From NCBI GenBank assembly GCA_046724665.1, contig JBKOWZ010000258.1, positions 1 through 27,137 on the forward strand: 27,137 nt of DNA. The letters run 5' to 3'. This DNA comes from Actinocrinis sp046724665. Lineage in GTDB: Bacteria; Actinomycetota; Actinomycetes; Streptomycetales; Catenulisporaceae. Positions 7,470-15,827 of this stretch are shown here, piece after piece. A program made the translations under genes and the position numbers. The first letter of the stretch is position 1, and the number at the start of each line of letters is the position of its first letter. Under the pieces are notes generated by a model. It searched no databases. It was not told where the DNA came from and was given only the letters and a program-made list of their open reading frames with translations.

Positions 7470-7910
7470 TCAGCCGAGGAAGCGCTCGAGTGCCGCGCGG
7501 GCGCGGGCGCTGGAGGCGGCGCTCTCGGCCAGCGCCGCGGCGAGGGCGCCGATCCACTCGTCGAGGCCGACCTGCCGGCGCGAGAGCACGATCCCGCGCA
7601 CCTCCTTGCAGATCTCGCCGACGAGGCGGCCGCGCTCGGCGCGTATCGTCAGGCGCTGCTCGCCGAGCGCCACGTCGAGGCTCGCCACCGCGCCCTCGCG
7701 GCCGGCCATCCGGTCGGCCATCGTGCGCTTGCGCTCCACCTGGACCGAGTCGGGAGGCAGCGAGTCGATCAGGTTGACCGACAGGACCCTGGCATAGAGG
7801 TCCAGGTCCGCGCTGTCCTGGCGCAGCGCCGCGGCCAGCAGCTCCACGTCCATGCCGCGGCCCGCGTCCGCGGCGGGCATCGGTTCGTCGGGCATCGGTT
7901 CGTCAGGCAT
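7470..7910 (-). CDS. Unrecognised small protein in the YbjQ operon
   Basis: I do not recognise a family for this 146-residue protein. It has no signal peptide or membrane span. Residues about 20-90 are mixed helix/strand-like, with a charged central part (VQVERKRTMADRMAGREG) and a strand-like stretch SLDVALGEQRLTIRAERGRL. Residues 100-146 are helical (EVRGIVLSRRQVGLDEWIGALAAAL, then Ala/Arg-rich). The first start overlaps the stop of the upstream YbjQ gene by 8 bases, arguing for translational coupling. A 15-base direct repeat gives three possible ATG starts (7910, 7895, 7880) and an N-terminus MPDEPMPDEPMPAAD, so the true start is uncertain. The coding call rests on tight packing in the operon and codon use like its neighbours. 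Confidence 0.75.
   Translation of the reverse strand: MPDEPMPDEPMPAADAGRGMDVELLAAALRQDSADLDLYARVLSVNLIDSLPPDSVQVERKRTMADRMAGREGAVASLDVALGEQRLTIRAERGRLVGEICKEVRGIVLSRRQVGLDEWIGALAAALAESAASSARARAALERFLG
7875..7910. repeat. 15-bp tandem repeat creating three in-frame start codons
   Basis: The unit GGGCATCGGTTCGTC is present at 7875-7889 and 7890-7904, with a partial third copy at 7905-7910. On the minus strand each copy supplies an ATG in the same frame, encoding MPDEP twice and then MPAAD. Because 15 is a multiple of three, copy-number change would preserve the frame and only move the start. Confidence 0.85.
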
Positions 7911-8763
7911 CGAGGCTCAGCACCATGGTCGGGCGGTCGATGACGTGGTCCGGGCGCAGCGGGCGCACCGCGGTGCCGATGGCGAAGAACTCGGTGGTGT
8001 GCGAGCCCCAGGTGTGCGAGTGCTGCCGCAGCTGGACCGCGACGATGCCCTCCGCGTCCAACGCCTCGGCCTCGGCCTGCATCCGGCTCATCGCCAGCTC
8101 GCGCGCGTCGTAGAGCGCCTGGGTGAACTGCTCGATCTCGACGTTGCGGCCGGTGTTGCCGATCACCTGGGCGAACCGCTGGTGCGCGACGTGGTAGACG
8201 CAGGACCCCATCACCATGTCGAGGGGCGCGTACCCTGCGCGGATGAGGGTCCAGAAGTCCTGGCCGGACAGGTCCGAGGTGAACGGCTTGTTCTTGTTGT
8301 TGCGCCAGGAGCCGTGCTCCCCCGGGTCGGCGCCGTCCGCGACGACCGCGGTGCCGATCGCGATGAACTCGGCGATGTCGTTGCCGAACTCCTTGAACTC
8401 CACCTCGAGCCGCACCCCGACGATGCCGTCCGCGCCCAGCGCGCTGGCCTCGGCCTCCATCCGGCTCATCGCCAGCTCCCGGGCGTGGTACATGGCCTGG
8501 GACAGCGTGGTCATCTCCTGGTTCTTCGACCAGCGGCCAAGTTGCAGGCCGACGTGGTAGATCGAGGAGCCGAGCACCAGGCCGAGCGGCCGGAACCCGA
8601 CCTCGCGCACCAGCAGGAACTCGTTCACCGTCAGGTCCGAGGTGAAGATCGAGCCCTTGCCGGGCCGCAGCTGGGCCAGCCGCCGCATGGCGTCCTCGGG
8701 CACGCCCTGGGCGGCGAGGTCCCGCGCGCCCTGCCCGTCGAACTGCTGCTCGATGTCGGTCAT
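7903..8763 (-). CDS. Double YbjQ-like (heavy-metal-binding-named domain) protein, second copy
   Basis: The 286-residue cytosolic protein is built from two repeats of the YbjQ/DUF74 fold (about residues 38-143 and 160-270). Each repeat shows the same order of landmarks: FTSDL near its start, GFRPLGLVLGSSIYHVG or GYAPLDMVMGSCVYHVA, then AMYHARELAMSRMEAEA with LGADGIVGVRLEV, and finally FIAIGTAV or FFAIGTAV. The family name refers to heavy-metal binding, but the biochemical role is not established; characterised structures are ring-like oligomers. It starts 6 bases after the stop of the preceding paralogue and its own end overlaps the next gene by 8 bases, so all are one operon. The internal duplication plus the paralogue gives four YbjQ domains in tandem genes. 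Confidence 0.85.
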   Translation of the reverse strand: MTDIEQQFDGQGARDLAAQGVPEDAMRRLAQLRPGKGSIFTSDLTVNEFLLVREVGFRPLGLVLGSSIYHVGLQLGRWSKNQEMTTLSQAMYHARELAMSRMEAEASALGADGIVGVRLEVEFKEFGNDIAEFIAIGTAVVADGADPGEHGSWRNNKNKPFTSDLSGQDFWTLIRAGYAPLDMVMGSCVYHVAHQRFAQVIGNTGRNVEIEQFTQALYDARELAMSRMQAEAEALDAEGIVAVQLRQHSHTWGSHTTEFFAIGTAVRPLRPDHVIDRPTMVLSLDA

Positions 8764-8769
8764 CGTCGG

Positions 8770-9651
8770 TCAGCGCTCCCGATTCAGCGTCATGATGGTC
8801 AGTGGCTTTGGCCCGGCGCGCCCGGGCGAGCGGTCGAAGCGGACGACCGACGTGCCGAGGAAGACTGCCTCGGCGATGTGGTCACGCTGGTTCTCGTAGG
8901 AGGGGCACTCGCGCTCGCGGATGCGCAGGTCCATCTCGTCCACCACGACGCCGTCGCCGCCGTACATCCTGGCGTCCTGCTCGAGCTGGACGCGCGCGTC
9001 GTGCCGGGCGTGGTTGATCAGCTGGGTGTAGCCGTCAACCTCCTGGTTGCCCGCGCTCCAGCGCAGCTGCCCGAAGGTGCGCCAGTCGTCGTGCCGGGTG
9101 GCGATGGAGATCCCGAGCGCCAGTCCGGCCGGGACCCAGCCGGCCTGCACCAGCCTGCCGAACTCCTGGCCCGTGACGTGCGAGGTGAACGGCTGCTTCG
9201 GCCGGGTGGCGGAACGCGCGCGCACCGCGGTACCGAGCGCGGTGAACTCCATGCCGCCGGCCGGGAAGTGGCCGACCCGCAGCTGCACCCCGACGATCCC
9301 GTCGCCGCCCAGCTCCCGGCACTCGGCCACCGCCCGGCCGAGCGCCACCCGGCGCGCGGTGTACATGACCCGCACCAGCTCGGAGAACGGCGCGTAGGCG
9401 GAGGAGGAGACCTCGGTGACGCCGGTGCCGAAGCCCGCGAAGGACCACGACCCGGCGCAGCTCCACCGGCCGGCGTAACCGATGTGATAAACGGCGGTGC
9501 CGAGCACCTGGCCGACCGGGTCGAAGCCGACCGCCGCGAGGGCCGCGAACTCCTGAGTGGACAGGGCCGAGCCCCAGGTGCTGCTCTCGCGGATCTCGGC
9601 CATCCGAGCGCGGGCCGCCTCGGGCAGGGCGGTTTCCCACTGCTGTGTCAC
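8770..9651 (-). CDS. Double YbjQ-like protein, first gene of the operon
   Basis: The 293-residue protein also has two YbjQ/DUF74 repeats, more diverged than those of its downstream paralogue. Repeat one (about 25-145) reads LSTQEFAALAAVGFDPVGQV, GTAVYHIGYAG, ARRVALGRAVAECRELGGDG, IVGVQLRV, FTALGTAV. Repeat two (about 155-275) reads FTSHVTGQEFGRLVQAGWVP, LINHARHDARVQLEQDARM, GGDGVVVDEMDL, AVFLGTSVV. Repeat one contains an extra Gly/Ser/Trp-rich loop (RWSCAGSWSFAGFGTG). In repeat two the usual YHVG strand is replaced by a Thr/Arg/His-containing segment (SIATRHDDW), so the two halves may have specialised. It lies at the 5' end of the operon behind a region with operator-like repeats. Function is unknown. 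Confidence 0.82.
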   Translation of the reverse strand: MTQQWETALPEAARARMAEIRESSTWGSALSTQEFAALAAVGFDPVGQVLGTAVYHIGYAGRWSCAGSWSFAGFGTGVTEVSSSAYAPFSELVRVMYTARRVALGRAVAECRELGGDGIVGVQLRVGHFPAGGMEFTALGTAVRARSATRPKQPFTSHVTGQEFGRLVQAGWVPAGLALGISIATRHDDWRTFGQLRWSAGNQEVDGYTQLINHARHDARVQLEQDARMYGGDGVVVDEMDLRIRERECPSYENQRDHIAEAVFLGTSVVRFDRSPGRAGPKPLTIMTLNRER

Positions 9652-9704
9652 TCAGACCCCCGGTCGGAGACGGATGGGTGTCGGATGATGCCCTCTCGTG
9701 CAGC

Positions 9705-9745
9705 GTATGGCATACCGCGGTTGTGCAGTACGAGGTTGCGCAGTA
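9705..9745 (-). promoter_or_regulatory. Candidate operator region of the YbjQ operon
   Basis: The 125-base gap ahead of the operon contains a perfect 11-base palindrome GTATG-G-CATAC (9705-9715). Beside it are two direct repeats, GGTTGTGCAGTA (9719-9730) and GGTTGCGCAGTA (9734-9745), which differ at one base and are spaced 15 bases start to start. This arrangement suggests protein binding. No convincing -35/-10 pair was identified. Confidence 0.4.
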
Positions 9746-9776
9746 AGCATTGGCAACAGCCGCGCCGGGCCGCCGG

Positions 9777-10604
9777 TCAGCCGAAAACGGCCTTGCCGGG
9801 CCCCTGCTCGATGAAGGACCGCATGCCGGTCTCCCGGTCCGGGGTGGCGAACAGCGCGGCGAACTGCGCCCGCTCGATCTCAAGCCCGGTCGCCAGGTCG
9901 GTCTCCAGTCCCCGGTCGATCGCCTCCTTGGCCGCCCGCAGCGCGAAGGCGGGGCCGGCCGCCAGCTCGGCGGCCCAGGCCAGCGCGGTCGGGTAGACCT
10001 CCTCGGGCGCGACGACCCGGTCGGCGAGGCCGATGCGCAGCGCCTCGTCCGCGGGCACCAGGCGGCCGGTGAAGACCAGGTCCTTCGCCTTGGCCGGGCC
10101 GACCAGCCGGGCGAGGCGCTGGGTGCCGCCGGCCCCGGGGATCAGCCCGAGCTTGATCTCGGGCTGGCCGAACCTGGCGTCCGCGGCGGCGACCCGCAGG
10201 TCGGCGCACAGCGCCAGCTCGCAGCCCCCGCCGAGGGCGAAGCCGTTGACCGCCGCGATGACCGGCTTCGGGATGCGAGCGACCGCGGTGAACGAGCCCT
10301 GGAGCGCGCTGGAGCGCTGGACCATGTCGGTGTACGACATGTCTGCCATCTCCTTGATGTCGGCCCCGGCGGCGAAAGCGACCGGCCCGCCGTAGAGCAC
10401 GGCCGCGCGCAGTTCGGCGCGCGCGGTCACCTGCTCGGCCGCCTGCCGCAGCTCGTCCTGGACCTGCGCGTTCAGCGGGTTGAGCTTCGGCCGGTCGATC
10501 CGGATCGTGGCGACCCTCGGCGCCGCGTCGCCGACCTCGATGCGCACGAACTCGGCGCTCCACACCGTGCGCACCGAGTCTTCCCGCGCTACGTCACTCT
10601 GCAT
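9777..10604 (-). CDS. Enoyl-CoA hydratase (crotonase family)
   Basis: The 275-residue enzyme hydrates 2-enoyl-CoA in beta-oxidation. The family features are all present: oxyanion-hole segment FAAGADIKEM, second oxyanion segment GFALGGGCELAL, and GQPEIKLGLIPGAGGTQR. The two catalytic glutamates fall at E129 and E149, twenty residues apart as in rat crotonase (E144/E164). The start is uncertain. ATG 10604 is used here; the frame extends to 10664 but that part is not conserved. A GTG at 10574 has a better GGGAAG-like site and gives an N-terminus nearer to family norm. A TTGACT hexamer lies just upstream of 10604. The gene is divergent from glgX. Related crotonases act on other acyl-CoAs, so substrate is open. 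Confidence 0.93.
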   Translation of the reverse strand: MQSDVAREDSVRTVWSAEFVRIEVGDAAPRVATIRIDRPKLNPLNAQVQDELRQAAEQVTARAELRAAVLYGGPVAFAAGADIKEMADMSYTDMVQRSSALQGSFTAVARIPKPVIAAVNGFALGGGCELALCADLRVAAADARFGQPEIKLGLIPGAGGTQRLARLVGPAKAKDLVFTGRLVPADEALRIGLADRVVAPEEVYPTALAWAAELAAGPAFALRAAKEAIDRGLETDLATGLEIERAQFAALFATPDRETGMRSFIEQGPGKAVFG

Positions 10605-10682
10605 TGCGTCAGTCAACCACCGGCTGCCGCACGGCTGAAATTCCGAGCGTGCGCGGTTTGTCACAGGCCGTCAAAAGGCACA

Positions 10683-12887
10683 ATGGACGCCATGAGCGAC
10701 CAAGCTGGCGATCCGACGCACGCCGAGCACTGGGACCGGCCGTGGCCGGGCCACTGGCACCCGCTCGGGGCGAGCCACGACGGCCAGGGCGTGAACTTCG
10801 CGCTCTGGGCGGCCGGGGCCGAGGGCGTCGAGGTCTGCCTGTTCGACGACTCGGGGCAGGAGAAGCGGGTCGCCCTGGCCGAGTCCACCTTCCACGTCTG
10901 GCACGGCTATCTGCCCGGCGTCGGCCCCGGACAGCGCTACGGCTTCCGGGTGCACGGCCCCTGGGACCCGTCACGCGGCCGCCGCTGGAACCCGGCCAAG
11001 CTGCTGCTCGACCCGTACGCGCGGGCGCTGGAGGGCGACTTCGTCCTCGACGACGCCATCTACGCGCACGTCAAGCACGGCGACGACGCCGACCTGAGCG
11101 CCCGCGACTGCCGCGACTCGGCGCCGTTCGTGCCGCACGGCATCGTCATCGGCGACGTGAACGTCAACATCGGCAGCCGACCGCACACGCCGTGGGCCGA
11201 AACGGTGATCTACGAGCTGCACGTGCGCGGCTTCACGATGCGGCACCCGGCCGTCCCGGACGAGCTGCGCGGCACGTACGCGGGCCTGGCGCACCCGGCC
11301 GTGATAGACCATCTGATCCACCTCGGCGTCACCGCGGTCGAACTGCTGCCGATCCACCACTTCGTGTCCGAACCGCACCTGCTCGAACGCGGCCTCGGCA
11401 ACTACTGGGGCTACAACTCGATCGGCTACTTCGCCCCGCACGCCCCCTACTCGGCGGCGGTGCGGCGCGGCGAGCGCGGCGGCCAGGTGCGCGAGTTCAA
11501 GGAGATGGTCGCGGCCCTGCACCGAGCCGGCATCGAGGTCATCCTCGACGTGGTCTACAACCACACGGCCGAGGGCGGCGGCGCCGGCCCGACGCTCTGC
11601 TTCCGCGGCATCGACAACGAGAGCTACTACCGTCTCGACGAGCGCAACCCGAGCCGGTACATGGACTACACCGGCTGCGGTAACACGCTCAACGTCGTAC
11701 AGCCGCACGTCCTACAGCTGATCACCGACTCGCTGCGGTACTGGGTCACCGAGATGGGTGTGGACGGCTTCCGCTTCGACCTCGCCTCGGCACTGGCCCG
11801 CTCGCTGCACGACGTGGACAAGCTCTCGTCCTTCCTGACGGTCATCGCCCAGGACCCGGTGCTCCAGCAGGTCAAGCTGATCGCGGAGCCGTGGGACGTC
11901 GGCCACGGCGGCTACCAGGTCGGCGAGTTCCCGCCGCTGTGGACCGAGTGGAACGACAAGTTCCGCGACACGGTCCGCGACTTCTGGCGCGGCGCGCGCA
12001 CGGACGTGCGCGACCTGGCCTATCGGCTCTCGGGCTCCTCGGACCTGTACCAGGACGACGGTCGGCGGCCGTACGCGTCGATCAACTTCGTCACCGCGCA
12101 CGACGGCTTCACGATGCGCGACCTGGTCACCTACGACCACAAGCACAACGAGGCGCACGGCGAGAACAACCGCGACGGCACCAACGACAACCGCTCAAGC
12201 AACTACGGCGTCGAGGGCGAGAGCGACGACGACGGGGTCAACGCGCTGCGCCGCCGGCAGATCCGCAACCTGATGGCGACGCTTGTGCTGTCCACCGGCG
12301 CGCCGATGATCACCGCGGGCGACGAGTTCGGCCGCACGCAGCACGGCGACAACAACGCCTACTGCGTGGACAACGAGACCAGCTGGGTTGACTGGTCGCT
12401 GCTGGAGAAGGGCGAGTGGTCCAGCCTGCTCGACCTGGCCCGCCGGGTGATCCACCTGCGCCGCCGCCACCCGGTGCTGCGCCAGCGCGTGTTCTTCTCC
12501 GGCCAGCCGGCCCACCCCGGCGGCCTCCAGGACATCGCCTGGTTCCGCCCCGACGGCGAGGAGATGACCGACGGCGACTGGTTCGCCCCGGCAGCCGGCC
12601 TCGGCGTCTACCTCTCCGGCCAGGACATCCGCGGCCGAGGCCCGCACGGCGAGCGCATCGTGGACGACAGCTTCCTGCTCCTCGTCCACGCCGGCGCGGA
12701 CGAGCTGCCGTTCGTACTGCCCGGCGACCCGTGGGCGCGCTGGTACCACAGCGTGATCGACACGACCCTGGAGGGCGACCCCGGCGCACGCGACAACGTC
12801 ACCTACGCCGGCGGCGAGGAGATCACCATGGCGCCCCGCTCCCTGCTCCTGCTACGCGCCGATCCCGAAGCCTGGTCGGCGACCTGA
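10683..12887 (+). CDS. glgX: Glycogen debranching enzyme GlgX
   Basis: This GH13 enzyme cleaves alpha-1,6 branch points of phosphorylase-trimmed glycogen. The 734-residue product begins with a CBM48-type N-terminal domain (WHPLGASHDGQGVNFALWA to about residue 110). The catalytic barrel follows with the GH13 regions: DVVYNHT near residue 290, GVDGFRFDLA (nucleophile D366), IAEPWD (acid/base E402) and TAHDGF (D474). GlgX-type landmarks include NYWGYNSIGYFAPH, EGESDDDGVNALRRRQIRN and TAGDEFGRTQHGDNNAYCVD. ATG 10683 lies 4 bases after AAAAGG; ATG 10692 is an alternative with 13-base spacing. The frame stays open far upstream, but that part overlaps the enoyl-CoA hydratase gene. It converges on glgP, its functional partner in glucan breakdown, with a shared hairpin between them. 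Confidence 0.95.
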   Translation: MDAMSDQAGDPTHAEHWDRPWPGHWHPLGASHDGQGVNFALWAAGAEGVEVCLFDDSGQEKRVALAESTFHVWHGYLPGVGPGQRYGFRVHGPWDPSRGRRWNPAKLLLDPYARALEGDFVLDDAIYAHVKHGDDADLSARDCRDSAPFVPHGIVIGDVNVNIGSRPHTPWAETVIYELHVRGFTMRHPAVPDELRGTYAGLAHPAVIDHLIHLGVTAVELLPIHHFVSEPHLLERGLGNYWGYNSIGYFAPHAPYSAAVRRGERGGQVREFKEMVAALHRAGIEVILDVVYNHTAEGGGAGPTLCFRGIDNESYYRLDERNPSRYMDYTGCGNTLNVVQPHVLQLITDSLRYWVTEMGVDGFRFDLASALARSLHDVDKLSSFLTVIAQDPVLQQVKLIAEPWDVGHGGYQVGEFPPLWTEWNDKFRDTVRDFWRGARTDVRDLAYRLSGSSDLYQDDGRRPYASINFVTAHDGFTMRDLVTYDHKHNEAHGENNRDGTNDNRSSNYGVEGESDDDGVNALRRRQIRNLMATLVLSTGAPMITAGDEFGRTQHGDNNAYCVDNETSWVDWSLLEKGEWSSLLDLARRVIHLRRRHPVLRQRVFFSGQPAHPGGLQDIAWFRPDGEEMTDGDWFAPAAGLGVYLSGQDIRGRGPHGERIVDDSFLLLVHAGADELPFVLPGDPWARWYHSVIDTTLEGDPGARDNVTYAGGEEITMAPRSLLLLRADPEAWSAT

Positions 12888-12914
12888 CGCACGGTCACAC
12901 GTACGGCCGAACAC

Positions 12915-12955
12915 GACGGCGACCGCCCCCGGGTATCGCGGGGGCGGCCGCCGTC
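12915..12955. terminator. Bidirectional terminator-like hairpin between glgX and glgP
   Basis: The arms at 12915-12931 and 12939-12955 form a 17-position stem with one mismatch, including CCGCCCCCG/CGGGGGCGG, around a 7-base loop. It lies in the 78-base gap between two convergent genes, so it can serve both transcripts. No U-tract is seen, as is common in actinobacteria. Confidence 0.85.
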
Positions 12956-12965
12956 AGCGCGTGAA

Positions 12966-15599
12966 TCAGCGCATGAACTGGTCGTGGTCGGCCAGGCCGT
13001 GGTTCGCGACCTGGACCGGCGAGGGCAGGACCGCGAGGCCGAGCTCGGCAGGGGCGGACAGCAGCGGGTGCTTGGGCACCACGCGCACCGTGTAGCCGAA
13101 CGGGCCGGAGCGGTCGAGCTCGACGACGCCCTCGTAGCGGTTGCGGCCCAGCTGGTCCACGCCTTGGGGCTGGAGCGCGACGGTCTGCGTGTCGCGCAGC
13201 TGGTCCTGCTCATCGACCAGGCCGTAGACCGCCTGGACCTCCAGGTCGTCCGGGGCGAGCGGGCCGAGCTGCACCAGCGCGCGCACGCGCAGGGCGCTGC
13301 CGAGGCGGGGGGCGATCTCGCTGCCGTCGCCGTCGTTGTCCGCCGCCGCGTCCACGTGCTCGATCGCCAGCTGCGACCAGCCGCCGCGCAGCCGCTCGGT
13401 CCACTCGGCCAGCTGCGCCGCGCCGCGGTGCTCGTCGGCCACCACGGCGCGCGCGGAGGCCGCCGCCGGGATGTACAGCTGGTTGACGTAGTCGCGCACC
13501 ATCCGGCTGGCCAGGACCTTCGGGCCGAGCGTGCTGAGGGTGTGCCGGACCATCTCGATCCAGCGGGTGGGCAGCCCGGCCTGGTCGCGGTCGTAGAACC
13601 GGCGGGTGACCGAGGTCTCGATCAGTTCGTACAGCGCGGCGGCCTCGAGCTCGTCGCGCCGGTCGGGGTCCTCGACGCCGTTCGCGGTCGGGATCGCCCA
13701 GCCGTTCTCGCCGTCGTACCACTCGTCCCACCAGCCGTCCCGGATGGACAGGTTCAGCCCGCCGTTGAGGGCCGACTTCATCCCGGAGGTGCCGCAGGCC
13801 TCCAGCGGCCGCAGCGGGTTGTTCAGCCACACGTCGCAGCCCGGCAGCAGCGTCTGCGCCATCGCCATGTCGTAGTCCGGCAGGAACACGATGCGGTGGC
13901 GCACGTGCTGCTCGTCCGCGAACCGCACCAGCTCCTGGATCAGCCGCTTGCCGCCCTCGTCGGCCGGGTGTGCCTTGCCCGCCACCACCAGCTGGATCGG
14001 GTGGTCCGGGTGCAGCAGCAGCCGGGTGAGCCGCTCGCGGTCGCGCAGCATCAGGGTCAGCCGCTTGTACGACGGCACCCGCCGGGCGAAGCCGATGGTG
14101 AGCACGTCCGGGTCGAGCACGTCCGCGGTCCAGCCGAGTTCCGCCTCGGAGGCGCCGCGGGCGATCCACGACTCCTTGATCCGCCGCCGCGCCTCCTCCA
14201 CCAGCGACGCGCGCAGCCGGCTGCGGATCTCCCAGATCGCCTTGTCGGAGAGCCGGTCCACCGCGGCGAACGGCTCGTCGGCCAGCGCGCCGGGCCCGAG
14301 CTCGCGCTCGGCCAGCTCGAAGACCGCCGGGTGCACCCAGGTCTCCGCGTGCACGCCGTTGGTGATCGAGGCGATCGGCACCTCCGGCGAGTCGAAGCCG
14401 GGCCACAGGCCGCCGAACATCTCCCGGGAGACCGCGCCGTGCAGCAGCGAGACCCCGTTGGCGCGCTGGGCCAGCCGCAGGCCCATCACGGCCATGTTGA
14501 AGGTGCCCGGGTCGCCGCCCGGGTAGTTCTCCGCGCCGAGCGCGAGGACGTCCTCGGCCCGCACCGCGGGCGACTGGTTGTCCCCGCCGAAGTGCTGGGC
14601 GACCAGGTCGTGCGAGAACCGGTCGATGCCGGCCGGCACCGGGGTGTGCGTGGTGAACAGGGTGCCGGAGCGCACCGCGGCCAGCGCGGTGCCGAAGCCG
14701 AGGCCGTGGTCCTCGGTCAGCTCCCTGATCCGCTCGACGCCGAGGAAGCCGGCGTGGCCCTCGTTGGTGTGGTAGACCTCGGGCTCCGGGGTGCCGGTGA
14801 TCCGGCAGTACGCGCGCACGGCGCGGATGCCGCCGATGCCGAGCAGCATCTCCTGGTGCAGCCGGTGCTCGCTGGTGCCGCCGTAGAGGCGGTCGGTGAT
14901 CTCGCGGCCGCCGTCCGCGTTCTCCTCGATGTCCGTGTCGAGCAGCAGCAGCGGGACCCGGCCGACCTGCGCCAGCCACACCTGCGCGACCAGTTCGCGC
15001 AGCCCGGGCAGGCCGATGGACACCTGAAGCGCGCTGCCGTCCGGCTCGCGCAGCTTGGTCAGCGGCAGGTTGTCCGGATCGACCAGCGGATACGTTTCCA
15101 GCTGCCAGGCGTCGCGGGAGAGCGACTGGCGGAAGTAGCCGTGCTTGTACAGCAGGCCGACCCCGATGATCGGCACGCCGAGGTCCGAGGCGGCCTTGAG
15201 GTGGTCGCCGGCCAGGATGCCGAGGCCGCCCGAGTACTGCGGCAGGACGGCGGTGATGCCGTACTCCGGGGAGAAGTACGCGATCGAGCGGGGGGCGTCG
15301 GTCAGCGTCTGGTACCACTTCGGCTCGGTCAGGTAGGCGCGCAGGTTCGCGGCGGCGTCGGCGATCCGCGCGGTGAACCTGCCGTCGGCGGCCAGAATCG
15401 CCAGCCGCTCCGTCCGCACCGCGCCGAGCAGACGCACCGGGTCCCCGCCGACCGCCTCCCACTGCCGCGGATCCACAGCGGCGAACAGGTCCCGGGTGGG
15501 AGCGTGCCACGACCAGCGCAGGTTCGCCGCGAGTTCGGCAAGCGGCGCGAGCGGTTCGGGAAGCACGGTGCGGACGGTGAAGCGTCGGATAGCCCTCAT
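12966..15599 (-). CDS. glgP: Alpha-glucan (glycogen) phosphorylase with N-terminal DUF3417
   Basis: This pyridoxal-phosphate enzyme releases glucose-1-phosphate from alpha-1,4-glucan ends. The 877-residue product starts at ATG 15599 (MRAIRRFTVRTVLPEPLAPL), the usual N-terminus of the actinobacterial type; an ATG at 15611 would add four residues. The DUF3417 region (about residues 10-115) contains LAANLRWSWHAPTRDLFAAV. The phosphorylase core shows YFSPEYGI, GGLGILAGDHLKAASDLG, HTNEGHAGFLG and TTHTPVPAGIDRF. The cofactor-region signature EACGTSGMKSALNGGLNLS is followed by DGWWDEWYDGENGWAIP. A C-terminal beta-rich extension (about residues 780-877) follows. No clear ribosome site precedes it. 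A 14-base inverted repeat overlaps the start. It is divergent from glgE, placing glucan breakdown and synthesis under one intergenic region. Confidence 0.95.
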   Translation of the reverse strand: MRAIRRFTVRTVLPEPLAPLAELAANLRWSWHAPTRDLFAAVDPRQWEAVGGDPVRLLGAVRTERLAILAADGRFTARIADAAANLRAYLTEPKWYQTLTDAPRSIAYFSPEYGITAVLPQYSGGLGILAGDHLKAASDLGVPIIGVGLLYKHGYFRQSLSRDAWQLETYPLVDPDNLPLTKLREPDGSALQVSIGLPGLRELVAQVWLAQVGRVPLLLLDTDIEENADGGREITDRLYGGTSEHRLHQEMLLGIGGIRAVRAYCRITGTPEPEVYHTNEGHAGFLGVERIRELTEDHGLGFGTALAAVRSGTLFTTHTPVPAGIDRFSHDLVAQHFGGDNQSPAVRAEDVLALGAENYPGGDPGTFNMAVMGLRLAQRANGVSLLHGAVSREMFGGLWPGFDSPEVPIASITNGVHAETWVHPAVFELAERELGPGALADEPFAAVDRLSDKAIWEIRSRLRASLVEEARRRIKESWIARGASEAELGWTADVLDPDVLTIGFARRVPSYKRLTLMLRDRERLTRLLLHPDHPIQLVVAGKAHPADEGGKRLIQELVRFADEQHVRHRIVFLPDYDMAMAQTLLPGCDVWLNNPLRPLEACGTSGMKSALNGGLNLSIRDGWWDEWYDGENGWAIPTANGVEDPDRRDELEAAALYELIETSVTRRFYDRDQAGLPTRWIEMVRHTLSTLGPKVLASRMVRDYVNQLYIPAAASARAVVADEHRGAAQLAEWTERLRGGWSQLAIEHVDAAADNDGDGSEIAPRLGSALRVRALVQLGPLAPDDLEVQAVYGLVDEQDQLRDTQTVALQPQGVDQLGRNRYEGVVELDRSGPFGYTVRVVPKHPLLSAPAELGLAVLPSPVQVANHGLADHDQFMR

Positions 15600-15611
15600 G
15601 GTCGGGACCAT
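15598..15611. promoter_or_regulatory. Perfect inverted repeat at the glgP start
   Basis: ATGGTC-GG-GACCAT (15598-15611) is a perfect 14-base inverted repeat that contains both candidate glgP start codons in opposite arms (minus-strand ATG at 15609-15611 and 15597-15599). It could be an operator or occlude translation initiation; chance is also possible at this length. Confidence 0.35.
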
Positions 15612-15662
15612 AGCGGCTGCTCAACCGAGTTCGCGACACGATCTCGCTTCTTTAACGGCAAA

Positions 15663-15706
15663 GCGCCGCCGTGCACTCCCGAACGCGCCCTGCGGCACGG
15701 CGGCGC
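15663..15706. promoter_or_regulatory. Strong stem-loop in the glgP/glgE divergent region
   Basis: GCGCCGCCGTGC (15663-15674) and GCACGGCGGCGC (15695-15706) form a perfect 12-base-pair stem with a 20-base loop, between divergent glgP and glgE. It lies 57 bases upstream of glgP and 122 bases upstream of glgE. It may be a 5'-UTR structure of one transcript or a DNA-level boundary. A TATGAA at 15815-15820 is spaced to serve a leaderless glgE transcript. Confidence 0.5.
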
Positions 15707-15827
15707 GGTGTCGGGGTCACTGCGCCGCTCGTTCCTTACCGCCGAAGCGGGCGCACGCCGATGGTACGCACGACTAGAGCAAGGGCCCGTGTCGCGTGCG
15801 CCCTGTGAAATCGGATATGAATCCCGC

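Noticed and set aside
7852..9996. 714-codon plus-strand frame over the YbjQ operon
   Set aside because: It is antisense to the YbjQ genes, which have internal repeats and family motifs; the plus frame has none.
12984..15827. Upstream extension of the glgE frame by more than 900 codons
   Set aside because: It overlaps glgP on the opposite strand and shows no protein motifs. The conserved GlgE N-terminus begins at 15828.
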